NCBI GenBank assembly: GCA_903883645.1
Contig: CAISBR010000042.1
Location: 1-64,000 of the forward strand
Direction: 5' to 3'
Source: an uncultured Myxococcales bacterium
Lineage (GTDB): Bacteria; Myxococcota_A; UBA9042
Length of the DNA stretch: 64,000 bases
The translations under genes were made by a program, and so were the position numbers. Positions 1 through 8,754 of this stretch are shown here, piece after piece; within the stretch, counting starts at the first letter, position 1, and each line of letters begins with the position of its first letter. Under the pieces are notes generated by a model. It worked only from the letters and a program-made list of their open reading frames with translations. It was not told the origin of the DNA and searched no databases.

Positions 1-108
1 CACGGCTCGCACGGTAGCCACGGCTCGCACGGTAGCCACGGCTCGCACGGCAGCCACGGCTCGCACGGCAGCCACGGCTCGCACGGCAGCCACGGCTCGC
101 ACGGCTCC
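1..108 (+). repeat. 18-bp tandem repeat encoding (His-Gly-Ser)2
   Basis: About six copies of CACGGCTCGCACGGYAGC run from the window edge. The first two carry GGT and the later ones GGC in the fifth codon, and the last copy is degenerate. The unit is in phase with codons (18 = 6 codons), so copy-number change would lengthen or shorten the protein tail without a frameshift. The left boundary is outside the window. Confidence 0.9.
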
Positions 109-114
109 TGGTAG
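1..114 (+). CDS. C-terminal end of a His-Gly-Ser repeat protein (5' end outside window)
   Basis: Reading frame 1 is open from the window edge and ends at TAG (112-114). It encodes about 37 residues made almost wholly of the tripeptide His-Gly-Ser, closing with Gly-Ser-Trp. The coding DNA is an 18-bp tandem repeat, so this is the low-complexity tail of a larger protein whose body lies upstream of the window. His-rich tails of this kind can bind Zn, Ni or Cu, but that is inference from composition. The frame is chosen because it gives the regular tripeptide and then a stop; no start codon is visible. Confidence 0.55.
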   Translation, partial: HGSHGSHGSHGSHGSHGSHGSHGSHGSHGSHGSHGSW

Positions 115-326
115 TCCGCGCTCGCTCTTAACTCGCGTTGCAGCCACTGCTTGCCGCGTGTACACCCTTCGCGAAGCTACGGCTGCAGCCCGTTTGCGTG
201 GTGCTGCGCTTATTGCTTGCCGTATCTCCGTTCATTCGCTGATCGTCCATGCTCGGGCGCAGTCGTTTGCGAGCCAGCGGGCGGGCTGCGGTTTTCGTAC
301 GCCTAATCGCAACCTCGCATATGTAC

Positions 327-881
327 TTAGTTTGTTTCTCCGGCATTCCAGCCGAGCCCCGCCGCCATCGGCGACCGCAAGCGCTCGAGCAGCCGCTTGT
401 GGGCGCGCCCCAGGGCATCGGGGCTCTCGCCGGCCGCCGCCGCGGTTTCGTTCAAGCTGCGACCAGCGTAGTAGACCTCGCGCAGCACGAGTGCCTCGTG
501 CGCCGATAGCTGCTCGCCCACCTGCCGAAGAACCTGCCGCACCGCCAGTGGGGTCGATGTCTGCCGCAACGTGGTGCTGACTCGCTGGTTCTGCACGGCC
601 TTGCGCAGATTGGCGAAACGACGCTCGCGCCGCAGTAGGTCGCGCGGCCGGCCGAACATCCGCCAGTAGGCGTGGGTCAGGGCGCGGTGCCCAAGATCGG
701 CGTCGAAGTGCGCTTGGCTTTCGGCAAACGCGAACAGGGCCTCCGCGCGCAGCTCGCTGGCTTGCACCTCGGTCTTGTTCAAGCGCGCCGCAATAGCTTG
801 GGCAAGTACTAAAAAGTCAAGGGGTTGCGTGTGATCGGTGGCCAAGCTGGCGGTCGGGCGATGCGGCACGGCGGTCTCCAC
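327..881 (-). CDS. RNA polymerase sigma-70-family factor (ECF-like)
   Basis: This is a 184-aa protein. Its N-terminal half resembles sigma region 2: an Ala-rich helix, then FDADLGHRA, YWRMFGRPRDLLRRERR, with the usual aromatic and basic residues that contact the -10 element. The C-terminal half carries a region-4-like helix-turn-helix (LSAHEALVLREVYY, then LNETAAAAGES and RAHKRLLERLR). It would direct RNA polymerase to a dedicated promoter class. No anti-sigma gene is adjacent on either side. The start is a GTG at 881 with no strong Shine-Dalgarno sequence; a sigma-70-like promoter is visible upstream at 966-995. Family membership is fairly secure; the regulon is unknown. Confidence 0.65.
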   Translation of the reverse strand: METAVPHRPTASLATDHTQPLDFLVLAQAIAARLNKTEVQASELRAEALFAFAESQAHFDADLGHRALTHAYWRMFGRPRDLLRRERRFANLRKAVQNQRVSTTLRQTSTPLAVRQVLRQVGEQLSAHEALVLREVYYAGRSLNETAAAAGESPDALGRAHKRLLERLRSPMAAGLGWNAGETN

Positions 882-965
882 GGGCGCCCAGGGCGAGGGC
901 GGTTGGCGGTGTACCGAGACAGCAAGAAGCGTGCCGGAAAGGCTAGAGTGGTAATAAAGCTATTC

Positions 966-995
966 AGTATAGCCAGTTTAGTGGTGTAACGTGAA
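966..995 (-). promoter_or_regulatory. Candidate sigma-70 promoter for the sigma-factor gene
   Basis: On the minus strand TTCACG (-35) is followed after 18 bp by TATACT (-10, 5 of 6 matches to TATAAT), about 85 bp upstream of the GTG at 881. It lies in the 273-bp divergent gap between the sigma factor and the L,D-transpeptidase. I see no equally good promoter for the plus-strand gene. Confidence 0.4.
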
Positions 996-1154
996 GTGAT
1001 GTCGCCACAGGCCCTGGGGCTGGCTGTCCCCAGACCGGCGGCGTTGGGGCGGCCGCGATTTCGTTGACGCGCGGCGCACTTCGATTATCGTCAACGCGCC
1101 GGCCTGCGCCGGTGGCAGGTCGGCATGCAGCACGGCGTAAAAAATCCAAGAATC

Positions 1155-3101
1155 ATGAGTCGGTGGGCGACGCTGGTGGCGCTCGCGGTCGGCGCGCTCG
1201 CGTGCCAGGGCGAGGGGCCCAAGAAGAAGCCAGGCGAGGCGGCGACCCCCCAGGCTTCCGCGCAACACAGCGCGCCGGTGGCGGCGACTTCCGCGCCCAA
1301 TCTGGCCAATCTGCTTGAAAAGATCACGATCGCGGCCAAGAAGGCCAAAGACGGCGACGCGGCCAATGTGGCGAAGCAGCAAAAAGCGGCGGGCGCGGAC
1401 AAGAAGCTGCTTGAGCTGGCGGCACCCGCCGGCCTGCTGCGTTTCTTTAGTCGCGACGGTACGTTGAACAAGGATGGCACCGATCTGTTGGCGCTGTTGG
1501 CCGACATTGATCGCCACGGCCTCGACAAGGCGGGGTATCGGCTTGGCCAGGTGGACCAGGCGACGGCGGCGGTGACGCAGGCCTTTGTCGAGGAGCGCAA
1601 GTTACTGCTTAGCCTAGAGAAACAGCCGCGAGCGGCGATGGTGGCGGCGGCGGTGGCGCTGTGGCTGCGGGGCGGCGAGGGCAGTGCGGTGCTCCTATCG
1701 CGCGCTGGAACGGAACAACTGGGCGAAAACGGGCTGAGGGCGCTTGACACGGTGTTGCCGGCGCTCGAGCTGGCGACGCAGAAGTCGCGAGAAGCTTTGG
1801 TGACTGCCGACGAAGAACTTCTGCGGGCCGCCGGCCGGTATGTGGTCGACTTTGCCTATGCCACCCCGGCGCATCCCCTGAAGTACACGCCGCCGGCTGA
1901 AGTGCGCAAGATGACAGAGAAGAATGCCGAAGCGATCGCCAAGGTACTCAAGGACAACAACGGCAAGCTGGGCGATGGGTTGAAGAAGCTCTGGCCAAAT
2001 CATCCGCAGTATGTGGCGCTGCACGCTGCCTATGATACCTACAAAAAGCTTGTAGAGGCGGGTGGTTGGCAGGCCATGCCCAAGATGGCGGGCAAGCAGG
2101 TCAAGAAGGGCGAGATCGGGCCGTACATCACGGCGTTGCGGCAGCGACTGCAGACCGAGGGCTACGAAGTCGGCGCGGGCGATCGCTTCGACGATGACCT
2201 TGAGGTGGCGGTCAAGACGTTTCAGGGGCGGCACCAGCTCGATCCCGACGGCGTGGTGACGGCGACCGTGCAAAAAGAGCTGGATGTTACAGCGGAAAAG
2301 CGTCTGAAGCTCATTCAGCTGTCGCTGCAGCGCTACCGCGAGTCCGAAGGCAGGATGGCGGGCGACGACGACTTTTTTATCTATGTAAACATCGCGTTTC
2401 AAATGCTGTGGGTTTATGACCACGGCGCGGTTGTCGACAAGCACAAGGTGATCGTGGGCAACAACGACACGGACAGCGATCAGATGAGCGCGGTCAAGGG
2501 CAAGATCAACCGCACCAAAATGTTTTCGCACAAAATGGTGCGGGTAATTCTAGCGCCCAAATGGTTTCCGACACCCCGGGTGGTCGAGCTTGAGTTGCAG
2601 CCCAAGCTAGCTAAGGACCCGAGTTTCTTAGAGCAACAGGGCTATGTCCGCGAGGTCCAGCCCGACGGCACCGAGAAGTGGTACCAAAAGGCCGGCAAGT
2701 CGAATTTGCTGGGCGACGTTAAATTCCAGGGGCCGAACGCCTTCAACATCTACCTGCACGACACGCCGTTTCGCGAGAAATTCTCGTTTGCGCGCAGGCC
2801 CTTCTCCCATGGCTGCGTGCGGGTGCACAAGCCGCTCGACCTGGCCGAGCTGATCTTGGGTCGCGACAAGGGGATGAGCGGTCGCGAAATCCGCGATATT
2901 GTCCAAGAAAGAGAAGAAAAAGAGATCAGGCTAAAGACGCCGTTGCCGGTGCACATCGATTACGCTTCCGCTGGCGTCGACGAAGAAGGCAACGTAATCT
3001 TTGGCGCCGATATCTACGGATACGACCAAGCGTTTTTTGACGGCGTGCTGCCGGTCGAAGAAGCCAAAGAATACAAGGCCGGCTCGACGCGCGGGCTGTG
3101 A
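1155..3101 (+). CDS. Lipoprotein L,D-transpeptidase (YkuD) with peptidoglycan-binding domain
   Basis: This 648-aa protein is predicted to make 3-3 cross-links in peptidoglycan or attach proteins to it. It starts at the ATG at 1155, which gives a short hydrophobic signal ending in a lipobox (VGALAC); the longer upstream frame would spoil that signal. A peptidoglycan-binding domain spans about residues 318-377 (LRQRLQTEGY, VKTFQGRHQL). A YkuD catalytic domain spans about 406-570 and contains the signature SHGCVR with the nucleophile Cys554 and His552. The order PG-binding then YkuD, and the large size, match the YcbB/LdtD-like class. The acidic, Lys-rich C-terminal tail of about 75 residues is extra. 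It is followed closely by a 67-aa ORF and a PpiD-like chaperone, suggesting an envelope operon. Confidence 0.9.
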   Translation: MSRWATLVALAVGALACQGEGPKKKPGEAATPQASAQHSAPVAATSAPNLANLLEKITIAAKKAKDGDAANVAKQQKAAGADKKLLELAAPAGLLRFFSRDGTLNKDGTDLLALLADIDRHGLDKAGYRLGQVDQATAAVTQAFVEERKLLLSLEKQPRAAMVAAAVALWLRGGEGSAVLLSRAGTEQLGENGLRALDTVLPALELATQKSREALVTADEELLRAAGRYVVDFAYATPAHPLKYTPPAEVRKMTEKNAEAIAKVLKDNNGKLGDGLKKLWPNHPQYVALHAAYDTYKKLVEAGGWQAMPKMAGKQVKKGEIGPYITALRQRLQTEGYEVGAGDRFDDDLEVAVKTFQGRHQLDPDGVVTATVQKELDVTAEKRLKLIQLSLQRYRESEGRMAGDDDFFIYVNIAFQMLWVYDHGAVVDKHKVIVGNNDTDSDQMSAVKGKINRTKMFSHKMVRVILAPKWFPTPRVVELELQPKLAKDPSFLEQQGYVREVQPDGTEKWYQKAGKSNLLGDVKFQGPNAFNIYLHDTPFREKFSFARRPFSHGCVRVHKPLDLAELILGRDKGMSGREIRDIVQEREEKEIRLKTPLPVHIDYASAGVDEEGNVIFGADIYGYDQAFFDGVLPVEEAKEYKAGSTRGL

Positions 3102-3111
3102 TAGGGGCGTG

Positions 3112-3315
3112 ATGGACGACGGCGATCGCACGGCCCCACGGCCCGGTCCTCGCACCCAAGTGGCGATCCATATTCTGGACGACGGGCGCGTGATTTTTGG
3201 CGACTTGCCACCTGAACTGGCTGAAGTTGCAGCGATTTTGCGCGGTGAACTCGGCCAAACGAACCCGACGGAGCGTGCACCGCTCCTGCGCGACCCCGAG
3301 CAGGCGCCGCATTGA
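3112..3315 (+). CDS. Small hypothetical protein (67 aa)
   Basis: A short ORF lies 10 bp after the L,D-transpeptidase stop and before the PpiD-like gene. It starts at ATG 3112. The protein reads as a Pro/Arg-rich N-terminus followed by VAIHILDDGRVIFGDLPPEL and an amphipathic Leu/Ala helix. I recognise no domain. The position in a co-directional operon and the G/C-rich third codon positions support translation; the Shine-Dalgarno sequence is weak (GGGGCG). Confidence 0.45.
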   Translation: MDDGDRTAPRPGPRTQVAIHILDDGRVIFGDLPPELAEVAAILRGELGQTNPTERAPLLRDPEQAPH

Positions 3316-3413
3316 CCCTGCGGTAACTTTGCGTTTCAATATCGCGCCTCGCGGTGGGCCTGCCGTCCGCCGTACATTTTTTTGCCCCGTGGTACTGCCC
3401 CAAGGAGCGCCCC

Positions 3414-5558
3414 ATGCTCGAGGATATGCGCCGGCACAGTCGATCTACCCTGATCTACGTGCTTTTTGGCATCCTGATTGCCGTGTTCATCTTGACCTTC
3501 AACACTGCTTCGCGGGTCGGTTCGGCCAAAGACGTCGAGAACGAAGTGTTGGCCGACGTGTCCGGCACGACGATCGACAATGGCGAACTCAGCTTGGCGA
3601 TGCTGTTTTCGGCAGACCCGCCGCCTGCCGCCCTGGACCAGTTCCAGAAGTTCCAGGCCAAGCAAACCTACGAAGGTACGCGGTTTTGGCGCAGCGGGGG
3701 CATGCCCGAGCTGGTGACGCTGACGCCGCACCAGACCGTGCCGTCGACCAAGATCGAGAAGGTTATGGCCGAGTTGGTCGAGTCGGTGCTGGTTGGCAAC
3801 GACGCCAAGGCGCACGGACTGTCGGTCAGCGACATCGAGTTGGCGCGGCGGGTGATGGCGCTGCAGCGGGCCAATGGCTCGGATATGGCTGACGAGAATG
3901 GCAATTTTGACCCGGCGCGCTATGACCGCTTTGTGCGCTACGGCTTGGGCACCAGCAAGGGCGCGCTCGAAGACTTTCTGCGGCGCGAGATTCTGCGCGA
4001 CAAGATGGCGATGGCGATTACCCAGGGTATCGTCGCTTCGCCCCAAGAAATCGAGGCGTTGTACAACGCCGATGCCAAGCGGCCGCGCCTAGAAGTGCTG
4101 ACTTTGGATGCCGCCAGCGCCGCCAAGGCCGTGACGGTGACCGATGCGGAAGCCGATGCCTACGCTGCGGCCCACGCCGCCGCCATTGCAACGGAGTACA
4201 AGGCCCAGGAAGGCAAGTACAAAGTGCCCGACAAGTACAATGTGCGCGGTATTCTGATCGCGGCTGCGGGCGCCGACGACAGCGCCGACGAGGCCAAGAA
4301 GAAAGAGGCGGCGGACCAAATGGCCGCCAAGCGCGGTGCGGCCGAAGCGATCAAAGCGGACCTGCAAAAGGCCTGGAACGGCGATGTGCTGCTCGATCCG
4401 ATCGCGCCCAAAAGCGACGATCCCGACAAGCCGGCGCTGGCGGTGGGCGAGCCCAAGACGGCGACCCAGGTGACGGGCGACGAGAAAAACCAGCGTCTGC
4501 TCGGGTACTTCAGCAAGGTCGCCAAAGACAAGTCCGAAGACTCGATCTACAAGGACGAGGGCGGCAAATACGTCGACGATTACGACGCCGAAGGTCTGGC
4601 GCGTCAGCCCTTTGGCCCCGAAGTGCGCGATGCGGTGCTGGCCGCGGGCGAGCTGCAGCTGGTCGGCCCTGTGCAGGGCAAGAAGGGCTGGTGGCTGCTG
4701 GTCGTCGAGAAGAAGCTGCCCGGCAAGATCACGCCGCAAGACGTGGCCAACCGCGAGATCGCGCGCGGGCTGGTGCAAAAAGACAAGGGCGAGAAGGAGA
4801 TGGACAATATCGCCAAGGCGGTACTGTTGGCGGCCCAGGCGACCGCGACCTCGCCGCTGGCCGATGTCGTCAAGGCCTATGCCAAGAAGCAGGGCCTGGG
4901 CGAAGACGCCCTGAGCGTCAGTGAGACGCCGCCGTTGGGCAAGAGCCCCATGGAATCGCTGCAGGATTTGTCGGCGCTGTTTGGCGGGCTGCCCAAAACG
5001 GACGGCCCCGACGATGTGCCTGGCGTTGGCCACAATCCTGAGCTCGCTAAGGCGGCCTGGGCGCTGAAAGACGCCGCGCCGCTGGCCGGCCAGGTGTTCA
5101 AAAGCGAAGACGGCAAGACGCGTTACGTGGTGCGCCTAGCTAGCGCCAAGGCCATCGACGCGGCTGCAGAGCAAAAGAGCAAGGACATGATCGCCAAAAG
5201 CCTGACCCAGTTGCGGCGGCGCGAGGCGTACCGCTCGTATGTCGTCAAGCTGGTGACGGAGGCGACGGCGGCAGGCAAAATCAAGCCGACCACGGCGCTG
5301 ACCCTGAAGATCAAAGAAGAAGTTGCCAAGCTGGCCGACGAGCAGAAGAAGGCCGGCGACAAGGGCGGCGACAAGGCTGCGGCGCCAGGTGGGATGCAGT
5401 TCAAGATCGGCGATCAGCAGGCCGGTGGTGCCCAGCCGATCAAGATCGACCTGGGTGGTGCCAAGGGTGGCGACGCGCCGGCCAAAGCGGGCGAGCCCAT
5501 CAAGATCGCGCTGCCTCCCCCCGGCAAGCCCGAAGCGCCGACCGCACCAACCAAGTAA
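3414..5558 (+). CDS. PpiD/SurA-like periplasmic folding chaperone (peptidyl-prolyl isomerase family)
   Basis: This 714-aa protein is anchored by one N-terminal membrane helix (residues about 13-33, LIYVLFGILIAVFILTF) after a short basic segment, the topology of PpiD. A SurA-N-like helical region follows (EKVMAELVESVLVGNDA, then DFLRREILRDKMAMAI). Next comes a parvulin-like region with the usual landmarks (YNVRGILIAA, then GELQLVGPVQGKKGWWLLVVE). That region carries a large insertion and looks degenerate, so isomerase activity is uncertain. The C-terminus is Lys/Gly/Pro-rich. The start at 3414 has a good AAGGAG ribosome site and places the membrane helix near the N-terminus. It probably helps outer-membrane and secreted proteins fold. 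uvrC begins 9 bp after its stop. Confidence 0.8.
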   Translation: MLEDMRRHSRSTLIYVLFGILIAVFILTFNTASRVGSAKDVENEVLADVSGTTIDNGELSLAMLFSADPPPAALDQFQKFQAKQTYEGTRFWRSGGMPELVTLTPHQTVPSTKIEKVMAELVESVLVGNDAKAHGLSVSDIELARRVMALQRANGSDMADENGNFDPARYDRFVRYGLGTSKGALEDFLRREILRDKMAMAITQGIVASPQEIEALYNADAKRPRLEVLTLDAASAAKAVTVTDAEADAYAAAHAAAIATEYKAQEGKYKVPDKYNVRGILIAAAGADDSADEAKKKEAADQMAAKRGAAEAIKADLQKAWNGDVLLDPIAPKSDDPDKPALAVGEPKTATQVTGDEKNQRLLGYFSKVAKDKSEDSIYKDEGGKYVDDYDAEGLARQPFGPEVRDAVLAAGELQLVGPVQGKKGWWLLVVEKKLPGKITPQDVANREIARGLVQKDKGEKEMDNIAKAVLLAAQATATSPLADVVKAYAKKQGLGEDALSVSETPPLGKSPMESLQDLSALFGGLPKTDGPDDVPGVGHNPELAKAAWALKDAAPLAGQVFKSEDGKTRYVVRLASAKAIDAAAEQKSKDMIAKSLTQLRRREAYRSYVVKLVTEATAAGKIKPTTALTLKIKEEVAKLADEQKKAGDKGGDKAAAPGGMQFKIGDQQAGGAQPIKIDLGGAKGGDAPAKAGEPIKIALPPPGKPEAPTAPTK

Positions 5559-5567
5559 GTAGCGCGG

Positions 5568-7625
5568 ATGGCACGCAAGCCTACGGCGGATCGGCCCTTT
5601 GATCCCGATGACTTGCGAGGCTATCTGGCCGAGACGGCTCTAGAATCCTCCGATTCTGGCGACGATGCGTTCACCTTAGGCGAGGCCTGGGTCTGGGAGC
5701 CCGACGACGCGGCGCTTCCCGGCCAAGTTGCCGATGCCACAGAAGCGGAACCATTTGGATTTGAAGAGCGTTTGCGCACCGCGCCTGACCGGCCCGGCTG
5801 CTACCTCATGCGCGATCAGCGCGGCACGATCGTGTACGTGGGCAAGGCGTCGTCGCTCAAGAATCGCCTGCGGCAGTACGCGGCGGGGCAAGACGAGCGG
5901 TTCTTTGTGCCGGGCCTGGCCGAAGTGCTGGGTGGCATTGATGTCATTGTTACGGCGAGCGAAAAAGAGGCGCTGATCCTCGAAAACGAGCTGATCAAGC
6001 GCCATCAGCCGCGCTTTAACGTCAAGCTGAAAGACGACAAGCGTTTCTTGCACTTGCGGCTGGCGACGGACCAGAATTATCCGCGGCTGCAGGTGGTGCG
6101 ACGGCCGGCGCGCGATGGCGCCCAGTATTTTGGGCCCTACGCTTCGGCGAGCATGGCGCGGCAGGCGTTGGCGCAAATTAACCGGCACTTTCAGCTGCGT
6201 ACATGCCCTGACTCGATCTTTAAGAATCGGGTGCGGCCGTGTCTTGAATACCAAATTCGCCGCTGTCTGGGTCCGTGCGTGCTGCCGGTGGATGTGGCCG
6301 AGTACCATGGGCATGTGCGCGATGTTTCGCTCTTTTTGTCGGGGCGGCGCAGCGAGCTGCTGGGGCGGCTGAAGCAGCGCATGGCCGAGGCGGCCGAGGG
6401 TGAGGACTTTGAGCGGGCCGCGCGTTTTCGCGATCACATCAAGGCGCTGCAGGCGAGCGTCGAGCAGCAAAACGTGTCGCTGGCGGGCGGTGCTCAAGCG
6501 ATCGACGCCGTGGGGCTTTACCGTGAGGGTGCGCGGGCTTGCGTGGCCGTCTTGACGTTTCGCGAGGGTGTGTTGATCGGCAGCCAGGGGCATCTGCTCA
6601 AGGACCAAGAGTGGCCCGATGCCGAGGTAATTGCGGGCTTTTGTCAGTGGCTCTACGACGCGGGCCACGGCGTGCCCGACGAGCTGCTGGTGCCGGTGCC
6701 ACTCGAGGACCCCGAGGTGCTGGGCGAGTGGCTGAGCGACCTAGCTCGGCAGCGGGCGGCCCTGACGGGGCAAGAGCGCGTCCGCGGCAAGGTCGCCGTG
6801 CTACAGCCGCAGCGCGGTGTAAAGGTTCGTCTTTTGGAGGCGGCGGCCGAAAATGCTCGGCAGACCTTTGAAGAGCAGGCGCGCAAGGCGGCGAGCCAGG
6901 GCGCGACCATGCAGGGGCTGCAGAGGCGCTTGCATTTGCAGCGTTTACCGCGGCGGATCGAATGTTACGACATCTCGAACATCTCGGGTACGGATGCGAC
7001 GGGTTCGATGGCGGTGGCGATCGATGGGGCGCTGGCGCCGCGCGAGTACCGCACGTTTGCGATCACCTCGATGGATACACCTAACGATTTCGCGATGATG
7101 TACGAGGTGCTGACCCGGCGTTTCGAGCGCGTGCAAAGCCACGGCTGGCCGCTGCCCGATCTGGTGATGGTCGACGGCGGCAAGGGGCAACTAAAGATGG
7201 CGCAAGAGGTTTTGCGTGATCTGGGCGTAGACCATGTCGAACTGTGCAGCTTGGCCAAAGCGCGCACCCAAGAGAGCGACGACCAGGGGCCCAGCGCGCG
7301 CAGCGACGAGCGGGTGTTCTTGCCTAGTATCAAGAATCCCATTGTCATGCCGCAAAACTCGAACGAGGTCTACCTGCTGACCCAGCTGCGCGACGAGGCG
7401 CACCGCTTGGCGATCACCCTGCACCGCAAGCGTCGCAACAAGCGGACGCTTACGTCGAAGCTTGAGAAGATCCCCGGCGTGGGGCCAGAGCGCAAGAAGG
7501 CGCTGCTCGAAGCGTTCGGCTCGCTCGCCGGTGTCACGCGTGCGGTCGAGGCCGATATCGCGCAAGTGCCTGGGATTGGACAGGAAATAGCTCGACGGAT
7601 CGTGCTAACCCTACGAGGTGAGTAG
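5568..7625 (+). CDS. uvrC: UvrABC system protein C (excinuclease subunit)
   Basis: UvrC makes both incisions in nucleotide excision repair with UvrA and UvrB. The 685-aa product has a GIY-YIG nuclease domain (about 68-150: RPGCYLMRD, then IVYVGKASSLKNRLRQY), the conserved cysteine cluster region (RTCPDSIF, RRCLGPC), a UVR domain that contacts UvrB (about 265-300, DFERAARFRDHIKAL), the RNase-H-like 5' nuclease domain (ECYDISNISG, VMVDGGKGQL) and paired helix-hairpin-helix motifs at the end (IPGVGPERKKAL, VPGIGQEIARRIV). It carries an acidic N-terminal extension of about 65 residues before the GIY-YIG domain. The stop lies 6 bp from the stop of the convergent transporter gene. Confidence 0.96.
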   Translation: MARKPTADRPFDPDDLRGYLAETALESSDSGDDAFTLGEAWVWEPDDAALPGQVADATEAEPFGFEERLRTAPDRPGCYLMRDQRGTIVYVGKASSLKNRLRQYAAGQDERFFVPGLAEVLGGIDVIVTASEKEALILENELIKRHQPRFNVKLKDDKRFLHLRLATDQNYPRLQVVRRPARDGAQYFGPYASASMARQALAQINRHFQLRTCPDSIFKNRVRPCLEYQIRRCLGPCVLPVDVAEYHGHVRDVSLFLSGRRSELLGRLKQRMAEAAEGEDFERAARFRDHIKALQASVEQQNVSLAGGAQAIDAVGLYREGARACVAVLTFREGVLIGSQGHLLKDQEWPDAEVIAGFCQWLYDAGHGVPDELLVPVPLEDPEVLGEWLSDLARQRAALTGQERVRGKVAVLQPQRGVKVRLLEAAAENARQTFEEQARKAASQGATMQGLQRRLHLQRLPRRIECYDISNISGTDATGSMAVAIDGALAPREYRTFAITSMDTPNDFAMMYEVLTRRFERVQSHGWPLPDLVMVDGGKGQLKMAQEVLRDLGVDHVELCSLAKARTQESDDQGPSARSDERVFLPSIKNPIVMPQNSNEVYLLTQLRDEAHRLAITLHRKRRNKRTLTSKLEKIPGVGPERKKALLEAFGSLAGVTRAVEADIAQVPGIGQEIARRIVLTLRGE

Positions 7626-7631
7626 GCGCGA

Positions 7632-8546
7632 TCACGGCGACCGCGGTCGCGGCCCCCAAGTGAGCACGCCCACGCCGGCAAAGATCAGCGCCGTCGCTGC
7701 GACCACCTGCCATCCGGGCCGCTCGCCCAGTAAACCGCCGGCCGCCACGCCCGTAACTAGGGGCTGCATATAAGCAAAAGCCGCCGCAGTCGAGGCGGGC
7801 AGCACCAGCATCGCCCAGCCCGACAGCAGGTAGCCGATCACGGTCGCGCCCACCACGATATAGGTCAAACCCAGCCAAACTTCGGGTGGTTGCTGCAGCC
7901 AGGCGGTGTGCAGGAGCGCGCTGCCGGCATAGGGCAAGATCAGCGGCGCCGACAGGCCAAACGCCCAGCCCACGACCGGCCGCGCGCCGTAGCGGGCGAT
8001 TAGCGGCCGACTGAGTACCAGGTAAGTCGCGTACATCAGACCATTGGCCGCCAGCAGCAGGTTGCCCAGACTGCGCTCGGGCCCCAAATCCAGCCGCTCG
8101 GCACCCACCAGCAACAGCGCGCCCGCCATCGCCACTGCTACGCCTAAGGCCTTGCTGCGCAGTAGTTTTTCGTGGCCCAGGCCGGCCGCCACCAGCAGCG
8201 TCCAGGCCGGAATTAAGCAGCCCAGCACTGCCGAATTCACGGGCGTCGACCGCGCCAGCCCTTCTACAAACAGCGTCTGGTTCAGGATCACGCCCACCAC
8301 GCCCAGCCCGCCGCACTGCGCGATCTCGCGACGGCTCATGCCGGCCCGCCACGGCCGGGTGAGCGCCAACAGGAGCGGCCCAGCAAGCAGGATCCGTGCG
8401 CCCACTAGCACCTGCACCGGCACATGTCGCAGCACCAGTACACCGATCACCGGCCACACGCCCAGCACGAGTTGTACCGCGACCAGCGCCGCCGCGGCAC
8501 GGGCGACACTTGGGGTGGCCAGTTGGCGAGACGGTTGGTGGCGCAT
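7632..8546 (-). CDS. EamA/DMT-family transporter
   Basis: This 304-aa protein has ten hydrophobic segments arranged as two five-helix EamA repeats, the usual size and layout of the drug/metabolite transporter superfamily. Recognisable features are the first-helix pattern (ALVAVQLVLGVWPVIGVLVL), a VGARILLAGPLLL segment, and the second repeat ending in GVAAGGLLGERPGWQVVAATALIFAGV. It would export or import a small metabolite across the inner membrane; the substrate cannot be read from sequence. It is convergent with uvrC and divergent from the kinase gene, with 208 bp between their starts. Confidence 0.85.
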   Translation of the reverse strand: MRHQPSRQLATPSVARAAAALVAVQLVLGVWPVIGVLVLRHVPVQVLVGARILLAGPLLLALTRPWRAGMSRREIAQCGGLGVVGVILNQTLFVEGLARSTPVNSAVLGCLIPAWTLLVAAGLGHEKLLRSKALGVAVAMAGALLLVGAERLDLGPERSLGNLLLAANGLMYATYLVLSRPLIARYGARPVVGWAFGLSAPLILPYAGSALLHTAWLQQPPEVWLGLTYIVVGATVIGYLLSGWAMLVLPASTAAAFAYMQPLVTGVAAGGLLGERPGWQVVAATALIFAGVGVLTWGPRPRSP

Positions 8547-8754
8547 CTAGGAGTTCCAGGTGGTTACGCAGCATGTCGAAGGCCGGTTGGCTGCACACGG
8601 GCCGCATCACAATCGGAACCGCGCCCGCCGTCAATGCCCGCCGCCCGCGCCGCGGCCCCGGTCTTTGCAAACTGCGCGGCCTGCTTCATACTCGGCAGCC
8701 TTGGGCCAAGCCCCGCATGTTGGCGGCAAGGCCGCGGGGCACACCGGGCAGGTC

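Noticed and set aside
1..110. CRISPR array
   Set aside because: The repeats are contiguous 18-bp units without spacers and are in coding phase.
956..975. Hairpin GCTAT-TCAGT-ATAGC
   Set aside because: Only a 5-bp stem, and it overlaps the better-supported -10 box of the divergent sigma-factor promoter.
4089..5033. 314-aa minus-strand ORF inside the PpiD-like gene
   Set aside because: Shadow frame. The plus-strand gene has a membrane anchor, good ribosome site and family motifs.
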